Shown one piece after another: positions 39,519 to 50,890 of a stretch of 64,000 nt of DNA. The notes under the pieces were generated by a model. It did no database searches. It saw only the letters and a program-made list of their open reading frames with translations, and had not been told where the DNA came from. This stretch comes from Pelargonium tetragonum. Lineage: Eukaryota > Streptophyta > Magnoliopsida > Geraniales > Geraniaceae. Location of the stretch: positions 62,001-126,000 of the forward strand of contig JAYMTL010000026.1 of assembly GCA_036897445.1 (NCBI GenBank), written 5' to 3'. The position numbers and the translations under genes were made by a program. Position 1 is the stretch's first letter. Each line of letters begins with the position of its first letter.

Positions 39519-42500
39519 TGAAACTTGCGAGTAAACTAAAGCTAAAGAGGGTAAGCCTGAAGTTTAAAAAAACTCCAGTAGAAAATGTCAATATAGAATA
39601 CCTTTGACTTTGAGACGGGGCTAAAAATGCAGATTCAAAACTATTTGCGAAGCCCCTAAATTTAGGAAACAAATGGAAGAGCTGGGAAGACTCTAGATAG
39701 GTGTTTCGTGTTAGGCACGAGGTTTGATATAGAATATTCCAAAAACTTTTTAAGCATTTACATTAAAGATTTTTACTGGAAATCAAAGGCTAGCTATAGA
39801 TACAAAAACTCCTTCTATATTCTATGTAAATTTTGGGTTATGCTCTACTGTATTATGGAAAGGGGGCCTTGCCAAAAAGGCATAAGCGGTGTCGCTTGGA
39901 GACAAACAATATATTATACAAGTTAAGAAAAACAAGGCCGACTTTCTGAACCCTAACTGAATTGATACCTCTGAGCTGGATCCTGTCCTAATTTATGAGA
40001 CCTTGCCCCAAAAGTCTCCTTTTTTCTTAACAAGCGTTTTGATATCTTGAGTTGAGGTTTACTTTAACTTTAAATAAGTATAAATAAAAATGAAAATACT
40101 TAGGCAGACACTCCTCCTCCTGTCTCGAGCTTCTCTAAAATAAGGACTCTTTTGCTCTTCGACAAACAAATAGGAACGGGTTTCTTATCTTGTAGCATTT
40201 ATTAATCAATATACATAGCACATAGATTTTTCCTCACAAAGAAGGTGTATGTGGATTTCTTTCTTTAGGCTCTCTTACTTTACCATATAAAATTTGAAAA
40301 GAGTTTGGGGCAAATTCACCAAAATGAAGCCGTACTACAAAGCGGTTTCTTTCCTACGTCCACGAGTTTAAAACGCTCGTGCTTAGAAATCTAGAATAAC
40401 GAAGGCTACTCTCTAAGAGACAACTTACAGAACCAAGGATCCAGCGAATCTGTTCTGTAGTGAACTAAACAATCTTATTATTTGTGAAACTGGAACGCTT
40501 CTTTATCTAAAAACGAACCGGCTTATATTATATACTCCTAAACCCGTTCGTTATTTAGCCTGCAGAGAATTCCGGCGGAAGAGCTCCTCAATTCGAAGAG
40601 TCCGACCTAAAGTATACCACTTATTAACTTTATGCGCTATCGAAAAAGCTCACAGGAAAACTTATTTCTGAACTCAAAAGAATATTATATGAATAGGAAA
40701 TTTTGAGTCTACCTAATTTAGCTAATTTAGAAGTGGTATAAGCTATTACGTAAATTAGAAGCCTCCTGATTGTACTACTCAAGAGTAGGAATTCTTTTCT
40801 AATTTTATAAAGGGGAGAGTCTAGGGGCTCGGGTTACTTTTAAGTGTTTCGGGAATGGGTCTATACTAGACCTCCCGAGTAGTTTTGGGGTTTGAAAATT
40901 TCTTTTTAAAGTAAAGCGATAGCCAGGTAGGGAAATAGGAATGTTAATACTAAAGTAGCATAGAGAAATCCGTGTCAGGTGTTTTTTCTAAAAATGAATA
41001 TTAAGCGAAGTCCTTGGAATAAGGAAAAAAGAGAAAGCAGGACCCTTAATTTACTATAAAAGGCAGGCCGCTTTGTTATACCTCGTCTAAGGGGGAGCCC
41101 CTTTGTAATAAGTGGAATTTCTATTTTTTTGTCTTATCCCAAGATATATCAAAAAAGAAGTGGCACGACTCGTTTAACATTCTATTAAATGAAGTGAAAT
41201 TTCACTTTCGAAAGAATTTAGGGTCTTCGACAACCCGCTTTTAGGCAATTAAAAAAATCCGCATAATTAAAGAAAAGTTTTTGTTCTATATTACTCTTTA
41301 ACTAGACTTTTTTTAGTTATTTTTCTTGGTTTGTAAGCTCATTTTTTTAACAATTTAATCAAAGCAGGAACACTTTAGTACCTCCCAGAATCCTGACCGA
41401 TTGCAAAAAAAGTTTTCATGTACTTTTTTGACCTCCCTGGTTTAGGTCCTTCAATTTCCAAATGTCCTTGTATAGTGCATATGGATAAAGGGACTAAACT
41501 AAAATAACTAACATTTTTAACAAGACCCCAAAATCCCCGTGCCTCTTTTTTATAATATCCTAGAAAACCTAAACTTTCAATTGCAGGGACCCTTTATTTA
41601 TACTGAATAAATTCCCTTTTAGATAAAATTTTGAGAGCCCTTTTCATGTGCTATGTCGAGGATTTGCTTTTCCTTTTTTCTACATTTTAAGAATTACTTA
41701 CTAGGTTGGTTTTCCTATATTCTAATCTGACACGAAGTCAATTTTTATTTTAAAGGGGTCGCGCGCGAGAACCTCAAAACAAAAAAAGGTGACTGGAGTT
41801 AGGTATACCTATAAGCAATTTAAGGAGCCCGAGCTTTTAATAATACTTAGCTTAATAGGACTAGACCCAGTATATATACCTCTTGTATAGCAGATATAGC
41901 AATGGCAAAGATGCTTTTATATTCAGAGATTAACCTTATTTTTTAATTCCTTGTTTGGTATATCCCTCTTCTTAGTTGGACAGGATAGGCGTAACAAGAC
42001 AATACTTTTACGGAGTCGATTAGACCTTTCTACTTCTGAAATCGCTGCGCTTCCTTTAACCCAGGAAAGTGTACCCGTTTTTCTTTACTTAAGGAATATC
42101 TCCCTCATAAGCTACCAAGCGCCCTACTTACTGTATTACACCTTTGTACTTGCTTTTTTAGCTTAGTATTCTTCTAAAATCTAAGACAGAGTTCTTGATA
42201 GGCCGAGGAATGTCAAAATTTTTGCGCAAGTATTCACTATAATATTAGACACCTAGTTTTGCTAGGATAATAAGGAAGGAAAACTCTCAAGCTCTCTATC
42301 TGTAATTATAGACTGCTTTTTAGATAAAAAAGAATTTCTTTATTAAGATTAAGGGCCTCCTAGATTTTCTTGAAGGGTAGCGTAACCGCGCATGTAACAT
42401 TTCGAAAATAGGGCTATATTGACTTTCTTTTATAAAGTATCCTGAAGATTTTTGGCTATACACTCGAGATTTTTTTGCAATAGTAAGGGAACTCTCCTAC

Positions 42501-43028
42501 TAAAAGCTTGCTCTAGCTTTCATTTTGTTTGCTTATACACATACTTGGAAATTCCCGAGTTATTAGCTTTCCCTATACAGGATTCTCTCTTTATATATTA
42601 TAATAAAGTCTTTTCAATATTGTATTTTATTTGTTAGTCTAACTGAAATCTGGAACCTCTTACATAGCAGATCACAGGGGGGCAATTCCTCATATTATTT
42701 ATACTGGATACTGGAGTCTCTAATCTAATAAAGGTAGTAAAGCTTTGCAGAGGCATATCCGGGAGTTTAGCAATTACTTAAAAAGACTCATTTGCTAGAA
42801 TTGTGCAGATATTTTAAGTTTTAAAGTCTTGACCAACTGTAGGGTTCTTTTCTTCTTATTCTGCTTTTTTTGGGAAGTCTAAAAAAGTAAGGAAATACCT
42901 GCAAGCCTTTGGTATATAAATAAAGCCCCAATAAGTGGGCACATTTATAGATAAAGAACTTCCAGGCTCTTTGGTTTCATCTTCAATCTTTTTTTAGTTT
43001 TTAAATTAAAGTGAAATGAAAGCTTTTG
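39519..43028. other. AT-rich spacer, no gene seen
   Basis: Dense stops, frequent micro-palindromes and one perfect palindrome (41,192-41,207). Frames of 61 to 72 codons at 39,708, 41,951 and 42,452 (+) have no recognisable product. Confidence 0.6.
41192..41207. repeat. Perfect 16-bp palindrome
   Basis: AAGTGAAATTTCACTT reads the same on both strands with no central gap. A dimeric protein could bind such a site, but no gene lies near enough to suggest an operator. By chance, perfect 16-bp palindromes should be rare but not absent in 64 kb. Confidence 0.5.
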
Positions 43029-43133
43029 TTGGTGTCATAGCGTGAGGTCAAGTATATCTATAACTACTACTAATACTACGCATTACCTCGCTTCGCTTCA
43101 GTCGGTAGGGATAACGTATGATTAATATCTCTA
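43029..43133. repeat. Diverged repeat, copy A
   Basis: The first of three related sequences whose matching points are about 483 bp apart. The + strand order is TTGG, a short AT-rich link with a TATATCTA core, an ACTACTAATACTACGCATTACC block, a centre holding CGCTTCG, a GGTAGGGATAA block and finally ATATCTCTA. Between the CC-rich and GG-rich blocks a small hairpin can form. The closest partner is copy B, nearly identical from 43,053 to about 43,090. Confidence 0.65.
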
Positions 43134-43279
43134 AGCAAGCTTACCTCATTAGCGATAAACACAAAAGACAGGTGCGACAGCCCTTAAACAACTAAGACAG
43201 TATTATCTAGTACAAATACTATGCTATTACACATTACACTATATATAAGTAAGTAACAAATATTAAGATAAAAACAATA

Positions 43280-43564
43280 CTACTTTAGATTTAAAATAAT
43301 ACATATAAGAATATAGCTACAATGCAGGAATCCATTAGCTACAATAGCAACAACCAAGAGCCCCATCCCTACTCCTATGTCCCCAATTTGCCCTATTAAG
43401 AGTATAGCTTCTACTGTTCCTGCTAATCCTTAGTCTGCTCTTGCTCCTAGAAGGACTAAAATCCAGAATACAAAAGTCAAGAAGTAAAAAGCAATTAAAA
43501 AGAATCCGTAGTTGGGTATTATAGTGTAAGCTGGTATATCTAGAATGACTACTAATACTACGCA
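43280..43564 (-). pseudogene. Hydrophobic membrane-protein-like frame, one internal stop
   Basis: Read on the minus strand from copy B of the repeat, this frame runs 95 codons to TAG with a single TAA inside (44 codons before it, 49 after). The chain is strongly hydrophobic: LVVILDIPAYTIIP, then FFLIAFYFLTFVFWILVLLG, then EAILLIGQIGDIGVGMGLL and VVAIVANGFL, suggesting three or more membrane segments. Codons favour GGA, GTA, GCA and ATA as coding DNA might. The GDIG pattern recalls NADH-dehydrogenase chains, but alignment by eye is off by a residue, so I do not assign it. It has no ATG at its start. It may be a decayed gene copy, a gene using TAA as sense, or chance. Confidence 0.25.
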
Positions 43565-43616
43565 TTACCTCCCCTCCGCTTCGTCAGGAAGGGTTATGTA
43601 ATAATAAATATCTCTA
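43511..43616. repeat. Diverged repeat, copy B
   Basis: The second copy, offset about 482 bp from copy A. It shares GACTACTAATACTACGCAT almost letter for letter with A, then a CCTCC..CCGCTTCG..AGGAAGGG centre that can fold back, then ATATCTCTA. Upstream, a GTATTATAGTGTAAGC block matches copy C (TTTTAGTGTAAGC). A 17-base piece (43,542-43,558) recurs exactly at 60,031-60,047. Confidence 0.65.
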
Positions 43617-43995
43617 GGTTTCTATCCTACTGTAGTAATAGCAACTGCTAAGAGGAATACGCTTTGTTAAGTTTTAGTAAGAAAATCATAAGGTAGTTGA
43701 AGGGTTAATCCCTTATCCTTTTTGCTGTAAGTTCTTCCTTGTAACTGGTTGGGGGTAATGAAAAGCCCAAGGAAAACCCAATCAATAAGGGGCTCTATTC
43801 TTTTTCTAGGTCTGTAAACTAGCTACTCCAACATCCTTTAACAACTGCTAATTAACTCCCAAAGTCCAAAGTTAAGGAGCAGTTCTAATTAAGGAAAAAA
43901 CATAGTAAATCTAGGCTTAACTTCTGGTGTACAAAAGTGGAATAGGTACGCTGAATTGTTTTAGTGTTTACAAATATTACAAGGAAAGTCTGCTT
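43617..43995. other. Interior of the repeat block, no gene seen
   Basis: The DNA between copies B and C. Weak similarity to the A-B interior is visible at one unit distance: TAGCTAC followed by a CAACA-rich stretch near 43,335 and again near 43,820. This suggests whole units of about 483 bp were once duplicated in tandem and have since drifted. Minus-strand frames are broken, although one keeps AYT after the repeat in the same register as the copy B frame. Confidence 0.35.
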
Positions 43996-44100
43996 TTGGT
44001 ATAGGTTTTAGTGTAAGCCTGTTCTATCTTGTATACTTCCTGTGTCAACCTTCCTACGCTTCGCTACAGTCGGTAAGGATAATTCTTTCTAGTATCTCTA
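43996..44100. repeat. Diverged repeat, copy C
   Basis: The third copy, 481 to 484 bp after B depending on the anchor used. It retains TAGTGTAAGC, a TATCTTGTATACTTCC region, the CCTTCCTACGCTTCGCTACAG centre, GGTAAGGATAA and TATCTCTAGG. CCTTCC and GGTAAGG can pair with one bulged base. It is closest to copy A in its centre (CGCTTCGCT..CAGTCGGTA) and to copy B upstream. Confidence 0.6.
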
Positions 44101-47100
44101 GGGATAGGGTTCTTACCCTCTATATACCAAAGCTAAGACAATGAGAAAATATACCTAAAGAACTATTACCTATCTATACCTTAACCTTAGAATATCTATT
44201 ATTAAGAATATACCTATGCTATAATTTAGGATACTTTAGAGAAAACATGGGTTACGGCTCTTAATAAAAGCCTAGGTGTAGCTTTACGGCTCTGGGGAAA
44301 GGTATAAGTATTTCATTAGTAGAATTAGGAAGACATAAGACCCATAAAAGGGAATTCCTTACTTTTCTTTTTCAGGATCCTCCCTATAAACTAAGTAAAG
44401 CTAGGGATCGGGTATCCAAAGGGGAATTCTAGAATCTAATAGGAAACGCTGGAGTCTCTAATATAATAAAAAAGTCTTTCTTTACAAGTACAAGCTTAAC
44501 TCAGGAATCGTGGGAATTTAAAAGAGGAAAGCCTGGGAATTCCTTCTTGTTTGTGTTTCTACGCGTCTAGGGTTTCTGATTGCGGATACTAAGAAGGGTT
44601 TCCAGGGAGTATAAAGAAAAAGAACAGGTTTCACAACTAATTAGAACCGAGTATTAGTTTTTTTTACAAGAGAAAGTCTTACCAAAGATAAACTCCTAAT
44701 AAGATAAAGATTCTAGATACGCTAAAAGAAAGGGATATTAGGGAATAAAGTAACTCAAGTCATTTGTTTCAAGCTTTCTCACCTAAAGCGAGGGGTTTCC
44801 TTAGATTTATTTGAATTTATGCTTTAGGGATCCTTTTAATAACTAACAAAAAAGTGGAAGCTTTCGATATTTAAGCGCTTGTTATTTCTTAAAATCTTTT
44901 TCTATTTTAAGTTTATAAAAGAAATACAGGAACTCCTCTCAGTATAGGTCGTTTAACTCTGGAAATTTGACGAGGGCCTTTGTTTCTTTATTACCACCTC
45001 TTGTTGTTAATTATTAGATAAGCAAGCAAATGCTAGGATCCCCCTTTTCCTTACTAAATGCACGCCAAAGCATTTTGTTTAAGTTTCTAAGCTAAGATTG
45101 TAATACTAGTGGGCATTCCAGGTTTTTATATTAACTTTCCAACCAGGGAACCCTTCCTTCGGTATTTTATCCCTATAAAAAGAAATATAGATAGCTCAAA
45201 ATGAAACTTTTATACATAAAGAAGATGTAAACCCCGGCCATAAGGGAACTAAGAAAATTCCAGTTTGACTTATACAGAAAGTTGATTTTTAAGAAAGGCT
45301 ATGGTTTTAGATAGACGAGCCCCTTTTGATTTGCCAAAAGCTTGTACTTACATTTCATCCACGAAAAAAGGGCAAGGGCCCTATATGTATACATGGATTT
45401 TCTTTAATTAAAGAGTCAAAACAGGAAATAAAAAGTATAGAATACTTCTCGAAACCAGTCCAACTAATAAGCATATAAGTAGTTCGCCTCGATTTGCTTC
45501 CGTATCCTGTATACGACCCAAGGAGCTTCTTAAACAGATAATGGGACTGCAAATATTTTAAGTATGTTATAAAACGGGGGATTTTCCTTATATATTTTTT
45601 GTTAGAATCCCCTGGTAGTAAGCTAATAAACCTCTTTCAGGACAATTATAAGAATACCAATGCTTTATACTATAAAGTAATAATCTAACTCTCAAAAGTA
45701 AGCTAATTAAGCCACAAGGATTACTTATTTATAGTAAAATCATTATAGGCCATTCCTTACAGCGGGTTTGTAGCGCTGCGAGTTCAAAAAGAGTCACTTT
45801 AAGGGGTTCTTTTAACATATAATTAATACTAACATTCACTAGAAAGTTATTAAAAGAAAGCTCCGTCAGGTCCAGGAATTCAAAGCGCAATTGAATGCAT
45901 TTCTTGAAAAATGGGGTTGAGGTGGATTTACTAGACTCGTAAGGGGCAACCTCTTCCCTGTCTTCGGTTTAATTATTAATTAGGTAAACGGGAATTTCCA
46001 GTCTTTTTTATATAGTTGCTGCTATAATGTAACCGATAAGGAACTTGCTTACTCAACCAAAAATCAAACCCTTATATATAACTAAAAACTGCTTCAAAAC
46101 TAATAAAAAGCTCTTAAAGAAAAGAATAGGAATTCCGGACTCCTTTATAATTATAATTGAGTAATTGAAATTCTTTCTTGGACTACTAACCAGAAAAAAT
46201 CTCGCGGGAGTTTCGTTCTTATTGATCCGGAGCTCTAATATCAGCAACCAAGCTTAACCTACGGGAGCTTTGACTTTTTAACTCTCTTTATAAAACGGGT
46301 TAAAACCAGCTAAACAAAATTGCCAGATAATCTGGACAAACTTTTAGAATTTAATATTGCTGCAAGCTTTCCTAGATGTCGAAGGGATTTGGGTTAGGCA
46401 TATGTTTAATAAAAGAGAGAATTAAACAAACAAAATTCAGCAGATGGAAATCCCTTAGAAAGGGGAATAGAGCCAGGAAAACCCATGAGTAAAGGAGAAA
46501 AGTCCTTATAAAACTCATGTTGACATATCCGTGTAACTCTTTATTATAAATTGTTCCGTGTTCAAAAAGGATATTGCAGAATAAAATAAGTGGGAAGTGT
46601 TCATAATCTTTTATAATAGAAAACTTACGGATTGCTTTGTACTGTATATAGCCCCACCTTGATATTTCGTTTATTTAATAAGGCCCCGTGAAGGAAGAAG
46701 GGAGTAGTTAGAAATAGAAAAGTAAGTCCGGGCTTTGGTTTACCTAAAAGGGTTATCTTTTTTCTCTGTTCATAGACTTATCTTATGCAGTTGTCTAAGA
46801 GTTGCCCTATGTTCCAATATTTAGCTCTGAACTTTCTACTTGAGTCATTTTAATGAGTTCCTGCTTTCAGGTGAAAATCTTAAGGGTATTCTGTTACAAG
46901 CTATATAAAATACGAAGTAACTTGTAATCAAGACTCAGATATAAAGAAAGTTGTATCTATTTGTGCTAGTAACTATAAAGGGTTGCCTCATTAAAAAATA
47001 AGGGTCTAGCATAAAACAGGGGCTTTAAAAACTTAGGCGGAGCTTACACGATTACAGTATTATGATATTAAGTTTTTGGAAAAAGATGGTTATGCTTGAC

Positions 47101-50100
47101 TGAAGTGAAGATGGACAATATTAAGTCTGTCTGGTTTTATACGCTTTTACTTATTGTGAAAATTCTTACAAACTGAATGATCTTTGCAAAGTTTTCCTTT
47201 ATTTATTGCGACCCCACTTTTATTAAATAGTAGAGCTACGGCCCCTCTTTCGCGGAAAGTTTTTCCCTTTTAGTTTGTCTTTCTTTTTTAAGAACCTTAA
47301 ATGTGATTGAGATTCAAGTTTCCGATTTCCGATAAAAAAATCGAGCGGAGTATAGTTCCTTTTAGTAAACATACCCGGAAATTCTTATAATATTTCCACG
47401 ATAGAGAGTATCCTCAAGTGCCCAAAATTCTTTTTCTCGGTAAAACTTTATTCCTAAAATGGGTTTAGTATTTCTTTATTGAACAGCCCCTTATAATATA
47501 AAAGTTCCTTGTAATCGAGTATCCCTGTTCAAATCAACAGGAGCTTCCGTATTTTTTTATAAAGAACAGTTCAAAGAACAACAAGGTAGTAGGAAGGAAA
47601 CTTTAGTCGTATTGATATAAAATTATACAAGGCGAGGATTTACTTAATCTAAGTTTTTAAACAACTTCAAGGTATTTCCTATGAATTCTCTGTAACTTTA
47701 ACTTAATTATCTGTAACACGTTTGTACTCAGTAATTTTCTAAGAGAAAGTTTATTCTCTAAAAAAGAAATTGCTTGTATATCTTAACTAGGGCACCCTTT
47801 TTATCTTAGTTTCAGTCCCTTAAGTAGGCGGGGGCTCCTTTATTCCTACTTTTTGAATTCCTTAAAAGTACGAGTTCTTGCAAGGTTACTATAGTAAGTG
47901 CACACGACTCTTTCTGAAAAAATTCTAGTGAAATATGAAATAGCCCTGTTAGAAGTCCTTTTAGTATCGGATACTTTATGAATGCCGCGGGTTTAAGAAT
48001 CCTCTCGAGTAGGTTAAAACTGGGTTTTCCTTAAGCTGGTATTCTTGGGGATCCTATTATTTAAAAACTAAGTTTAACGTAGATGCTTTTCGGGATTCCT
48101 TACTAGTTTTACCAAACCATCAAAAGTTTTTCTGGAATGTGTATCGAGTTAAAATGATTAAAAAAAGACCTAAAGCCTCGTACACCGTAGTAGTAAATAA
48201 TCTTTCCTTGTTAACTAGAAAGTAGGCAGGGGTTTGACAAGAGAAACTCCTTAATTCTATAATGCATCGTCTTTACCAGAAAAAGGTATTACTAAATATA
48301 AAATTTCCTTTTAATTTAAAGAGTAAACCAAAACAAAAAATAGAAACTTCTTTAGCTTAGCATAGTTATAAATAAAAGGCCATTATTTAAGCTTCGGAAG
48401 TTTTGAAAATAGGTCGTGTAATAAATAAAGGGTTTCTGATAAAAAGAGAGTCTTGTTTTTGTTCTTTAAGGGTAATTCCCAACTTTGAATTTTTGTATTT
48501 ATTTTAGTTTTTCGCATATAGAGTTTACTCTATAGTAGAAACTAGCTAATTGTGTAATGAATTTCTATGTTCAAAAGTAGATCTTTTATGCATGGGAATG
48601 AAATGCCTTTCATAGAAAATCTCAAGAACCTAGGCATTAATAAAGTATCTACCAAATCTATTAAATAGATTACAATCAGGTATTAAACTCAAACCCCTTG
48701 TTTAGATAGAAAGGCTCTGGGGCAATTGTCGGTATTAAGAAACAAGGGGATGTTAAAATCACTTAGATAAAAATAAAGTTGACTCTGAAATAAGTAAATG
48801 TCTTACTCTATATTATTAAAGCACAGTAAATTGGGAAGGGATAGTACAAATTGTCTATTAGCTGCCTGAAAGGAAAGCAGAAGAAAGAATTCCTAGAAAC
48901 CGCGAGTTCGAGAGGTTTTGACCCCTTTTTTTAGAAATGAAAGAAGTAGAGTTGTTTTCCAAGTGTCTCTATACTATAAAGAAATCCCTCCTATACTGAC
49001 TAAGCATAAAGTAAAGATTGCTCATTTAATAGGAAATTTCCTTCCTCGATGAATTTAGCTAATAAGGTTCCGTTAAAAATGCTATTGTTTTAGGCTCTTT
49101 CTTAGTATACTGGGATTCGAACCCCTGCGCGCACTTGGAAAGGGTATTCGCCTTACTATCAAAAAGGGAATACTTAAACTTATTTATTACTCGGCTATCA
49201 GTAAGAGAAAGGCGCAACCCGTGTATTTAAGAACTCTATCTAAGGGATTCTAAAATTTCTATGATAATTTTGGGGATTCTACTTATGTTATAATTTTTTG
49301 ATGGCAGGGATCCCTTTATATACAGAATATGCTTGAGCTATTTCCAGGATAAAGGTATTTCATTAAAAGAAAGCATATGTCAGCCTATGTAAGTTAGGTA
49401 CACAACACATAATTTCGAAAACGGAAACATAAATAAATATAGGGTTAACCTTAAAATGTGTAACAGGATTTTGATACCCAGTAAAGTATAAATACTTCTA
49501 ACTTAGTACTAGTAATTGAGAAATTTTAAGTAAATACACGTTGACACTTTTTTACTATCTCCAATACTGGAGAAGTACACAATTAATTTTAGATTACTTA
49601 GATAGAATTCTAAGTCCTTGAGACTCCTGAGGAGCGCTTAATTGTCTTGTAAAAGTATCCTATTTATTCCACAATTTAGTATAGTAAAAGTAATGATAAA
49701 GTATACTCGGTTTCTTTATTTATATATTTCTGGGCAATCTCACGTGTTATTGGGGTTGGTCTAATATACGTGATCCCTAAATTTTTTAGTAAAAGGCTCG
49801 CTAACAAGTTCAAATTTATAGATAGCTGGAAGAAAAATACAAGTATAATTTATAATTTGTTGTAGAAGAGAGAAAGTAAAATAAAGAGAGACCCATATAT
49901 ATATATGAAAAAATATAGGGGTTAGACTCATAGCTAATAAAGTAAAAGGGAGTATACGCACTAAAGATACTCGAACCCTTGGTCTTTTTGTTGATAAGCC
50001 ATTAATTTCCTTTCTATTCCAATTTTATTAACAAAGCTCGACTCATATGAGAAAACTATAAGAATTCCTTTCTTTTCTAATTAAGCGATTACCTTATCAA

Positions 50101-50827
50101 TTTATTATCGAACTGTCAAAAGTAAAGGTGAGTTGTTAGTAAAGAGTTTTCCTTTCTAGATTTATTCCTATGGGAGCTTACTTAAACTCGCGTACCCAGT
50201 AACTAGCTATATAACCCCGTTTTGGGGCTAAAGTCTTTGTCGTGTTTTGACTTTATATAATTAAAGGGTAGGTGTACTCAAGGCATGTTTAAGGAATCCC
50301 TCATCCTCCGTGTAGTCAAGTAGAGTTCTGTTTTTAGTAGACTTTTTACAAGGGTGTGTAAGAGCTTAATGGGGGTTTGCCTTAATTTGCACAAGAATTT
50401 CAGGATTCTAGGAGACCTTTTTGTTTGTTAAGGTATTTTAATTTCATTCTTTTCGAGATCTACAAAGCAAGGGGGCTATATACACCTATATTTTAGTTAA
50501 ATGACGCAGAGTTTTTAAAGGGCTCACCTTCTCTTCAATGCCCACAACAATTTTATCGGGTTTGACATGATAATAAAGATTTGTAGAAAAGCAAGTGGAT
50601 AACCCCAAAAATGACTCGACCTTCCGTTCTTATCTTATAAAGGTCCCTTTTAAACTAATTCGATATTATGGTATCAAATTTCTTCTATTATATAAATTAT
50701 TTGTTACTAGGGCTTTCTAACACAGAGTTTTTGGCAGTCTTGTATAATAAAGGAGACGCTCTGGTAGATCCTTGACTGGTGCTAAAATTAAGGGTCCTAT
50801 TCTTTTTAGTTTAGGAATATTAGTGAC
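44101..50827. other. AT-rich spacer, no gene seen
   Basis: No convincing fourth repeat copy lies one unit beyond copy C (around 44,530). Frames of 64 to 66 codons (45,355, 46,053, 49,761; all minus) are unremarkable. A T-loop-like motif at 49,111 and another at 49,966 lack a paired stem. A TTGACA..TATTAT pair at 46,520-46,547 resembles a bacterial-type promoter but faces no gene. Confidence 0.55.
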
Positions 50828-50890
50828 TGTAAACCTGGAGTAATTAACATGAGCTGAGAGGAAACTTTTTGGTTTACACTTCTCATGTTA
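50828..50890. repeat. Interlocked inverted repeats, possible pseudoknot
   Basis: Stem 1: TGTAAACC (50,828-50,835) with GGTTTACA (50,871-50,878), eight pairs. Stem 2: TAACATGAG (50,845-50,853) with CTCATGTTA (50,882-50,890), nine pairs. The left arm of stem 2 lies inside the loop of stem 1 and its right arm lies just beyond it, the topology of an H-type pseudoknot. Both stems are perfect. No frame crosses it that would make it a frameshift signal. Confidence 0.4.

Noticed and set aside
44510-44600. Possible fourth copy of the 483-bp repeat
   Set aside because: Only scattered similarity at the expected place; the conserved CGCTTCG centre and GG block are missing.
46520-46547. TTGACA with 16-base spacing to TATTAT
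   Set aside because: Promoter-like pairs are common by chance in DNA this rich in A and T, and no gene follows.
49105-49170. T-loop-like motif on the minus strand (GGGGTTCGAATCCC)
   Set aside because: Only three of five T-stem pairs form, and no D-arm or acceptor stem is found. Similar words at 11,090, 12,676, 20,605, 34,790, 49,966 and 51,830 fail in the same way.
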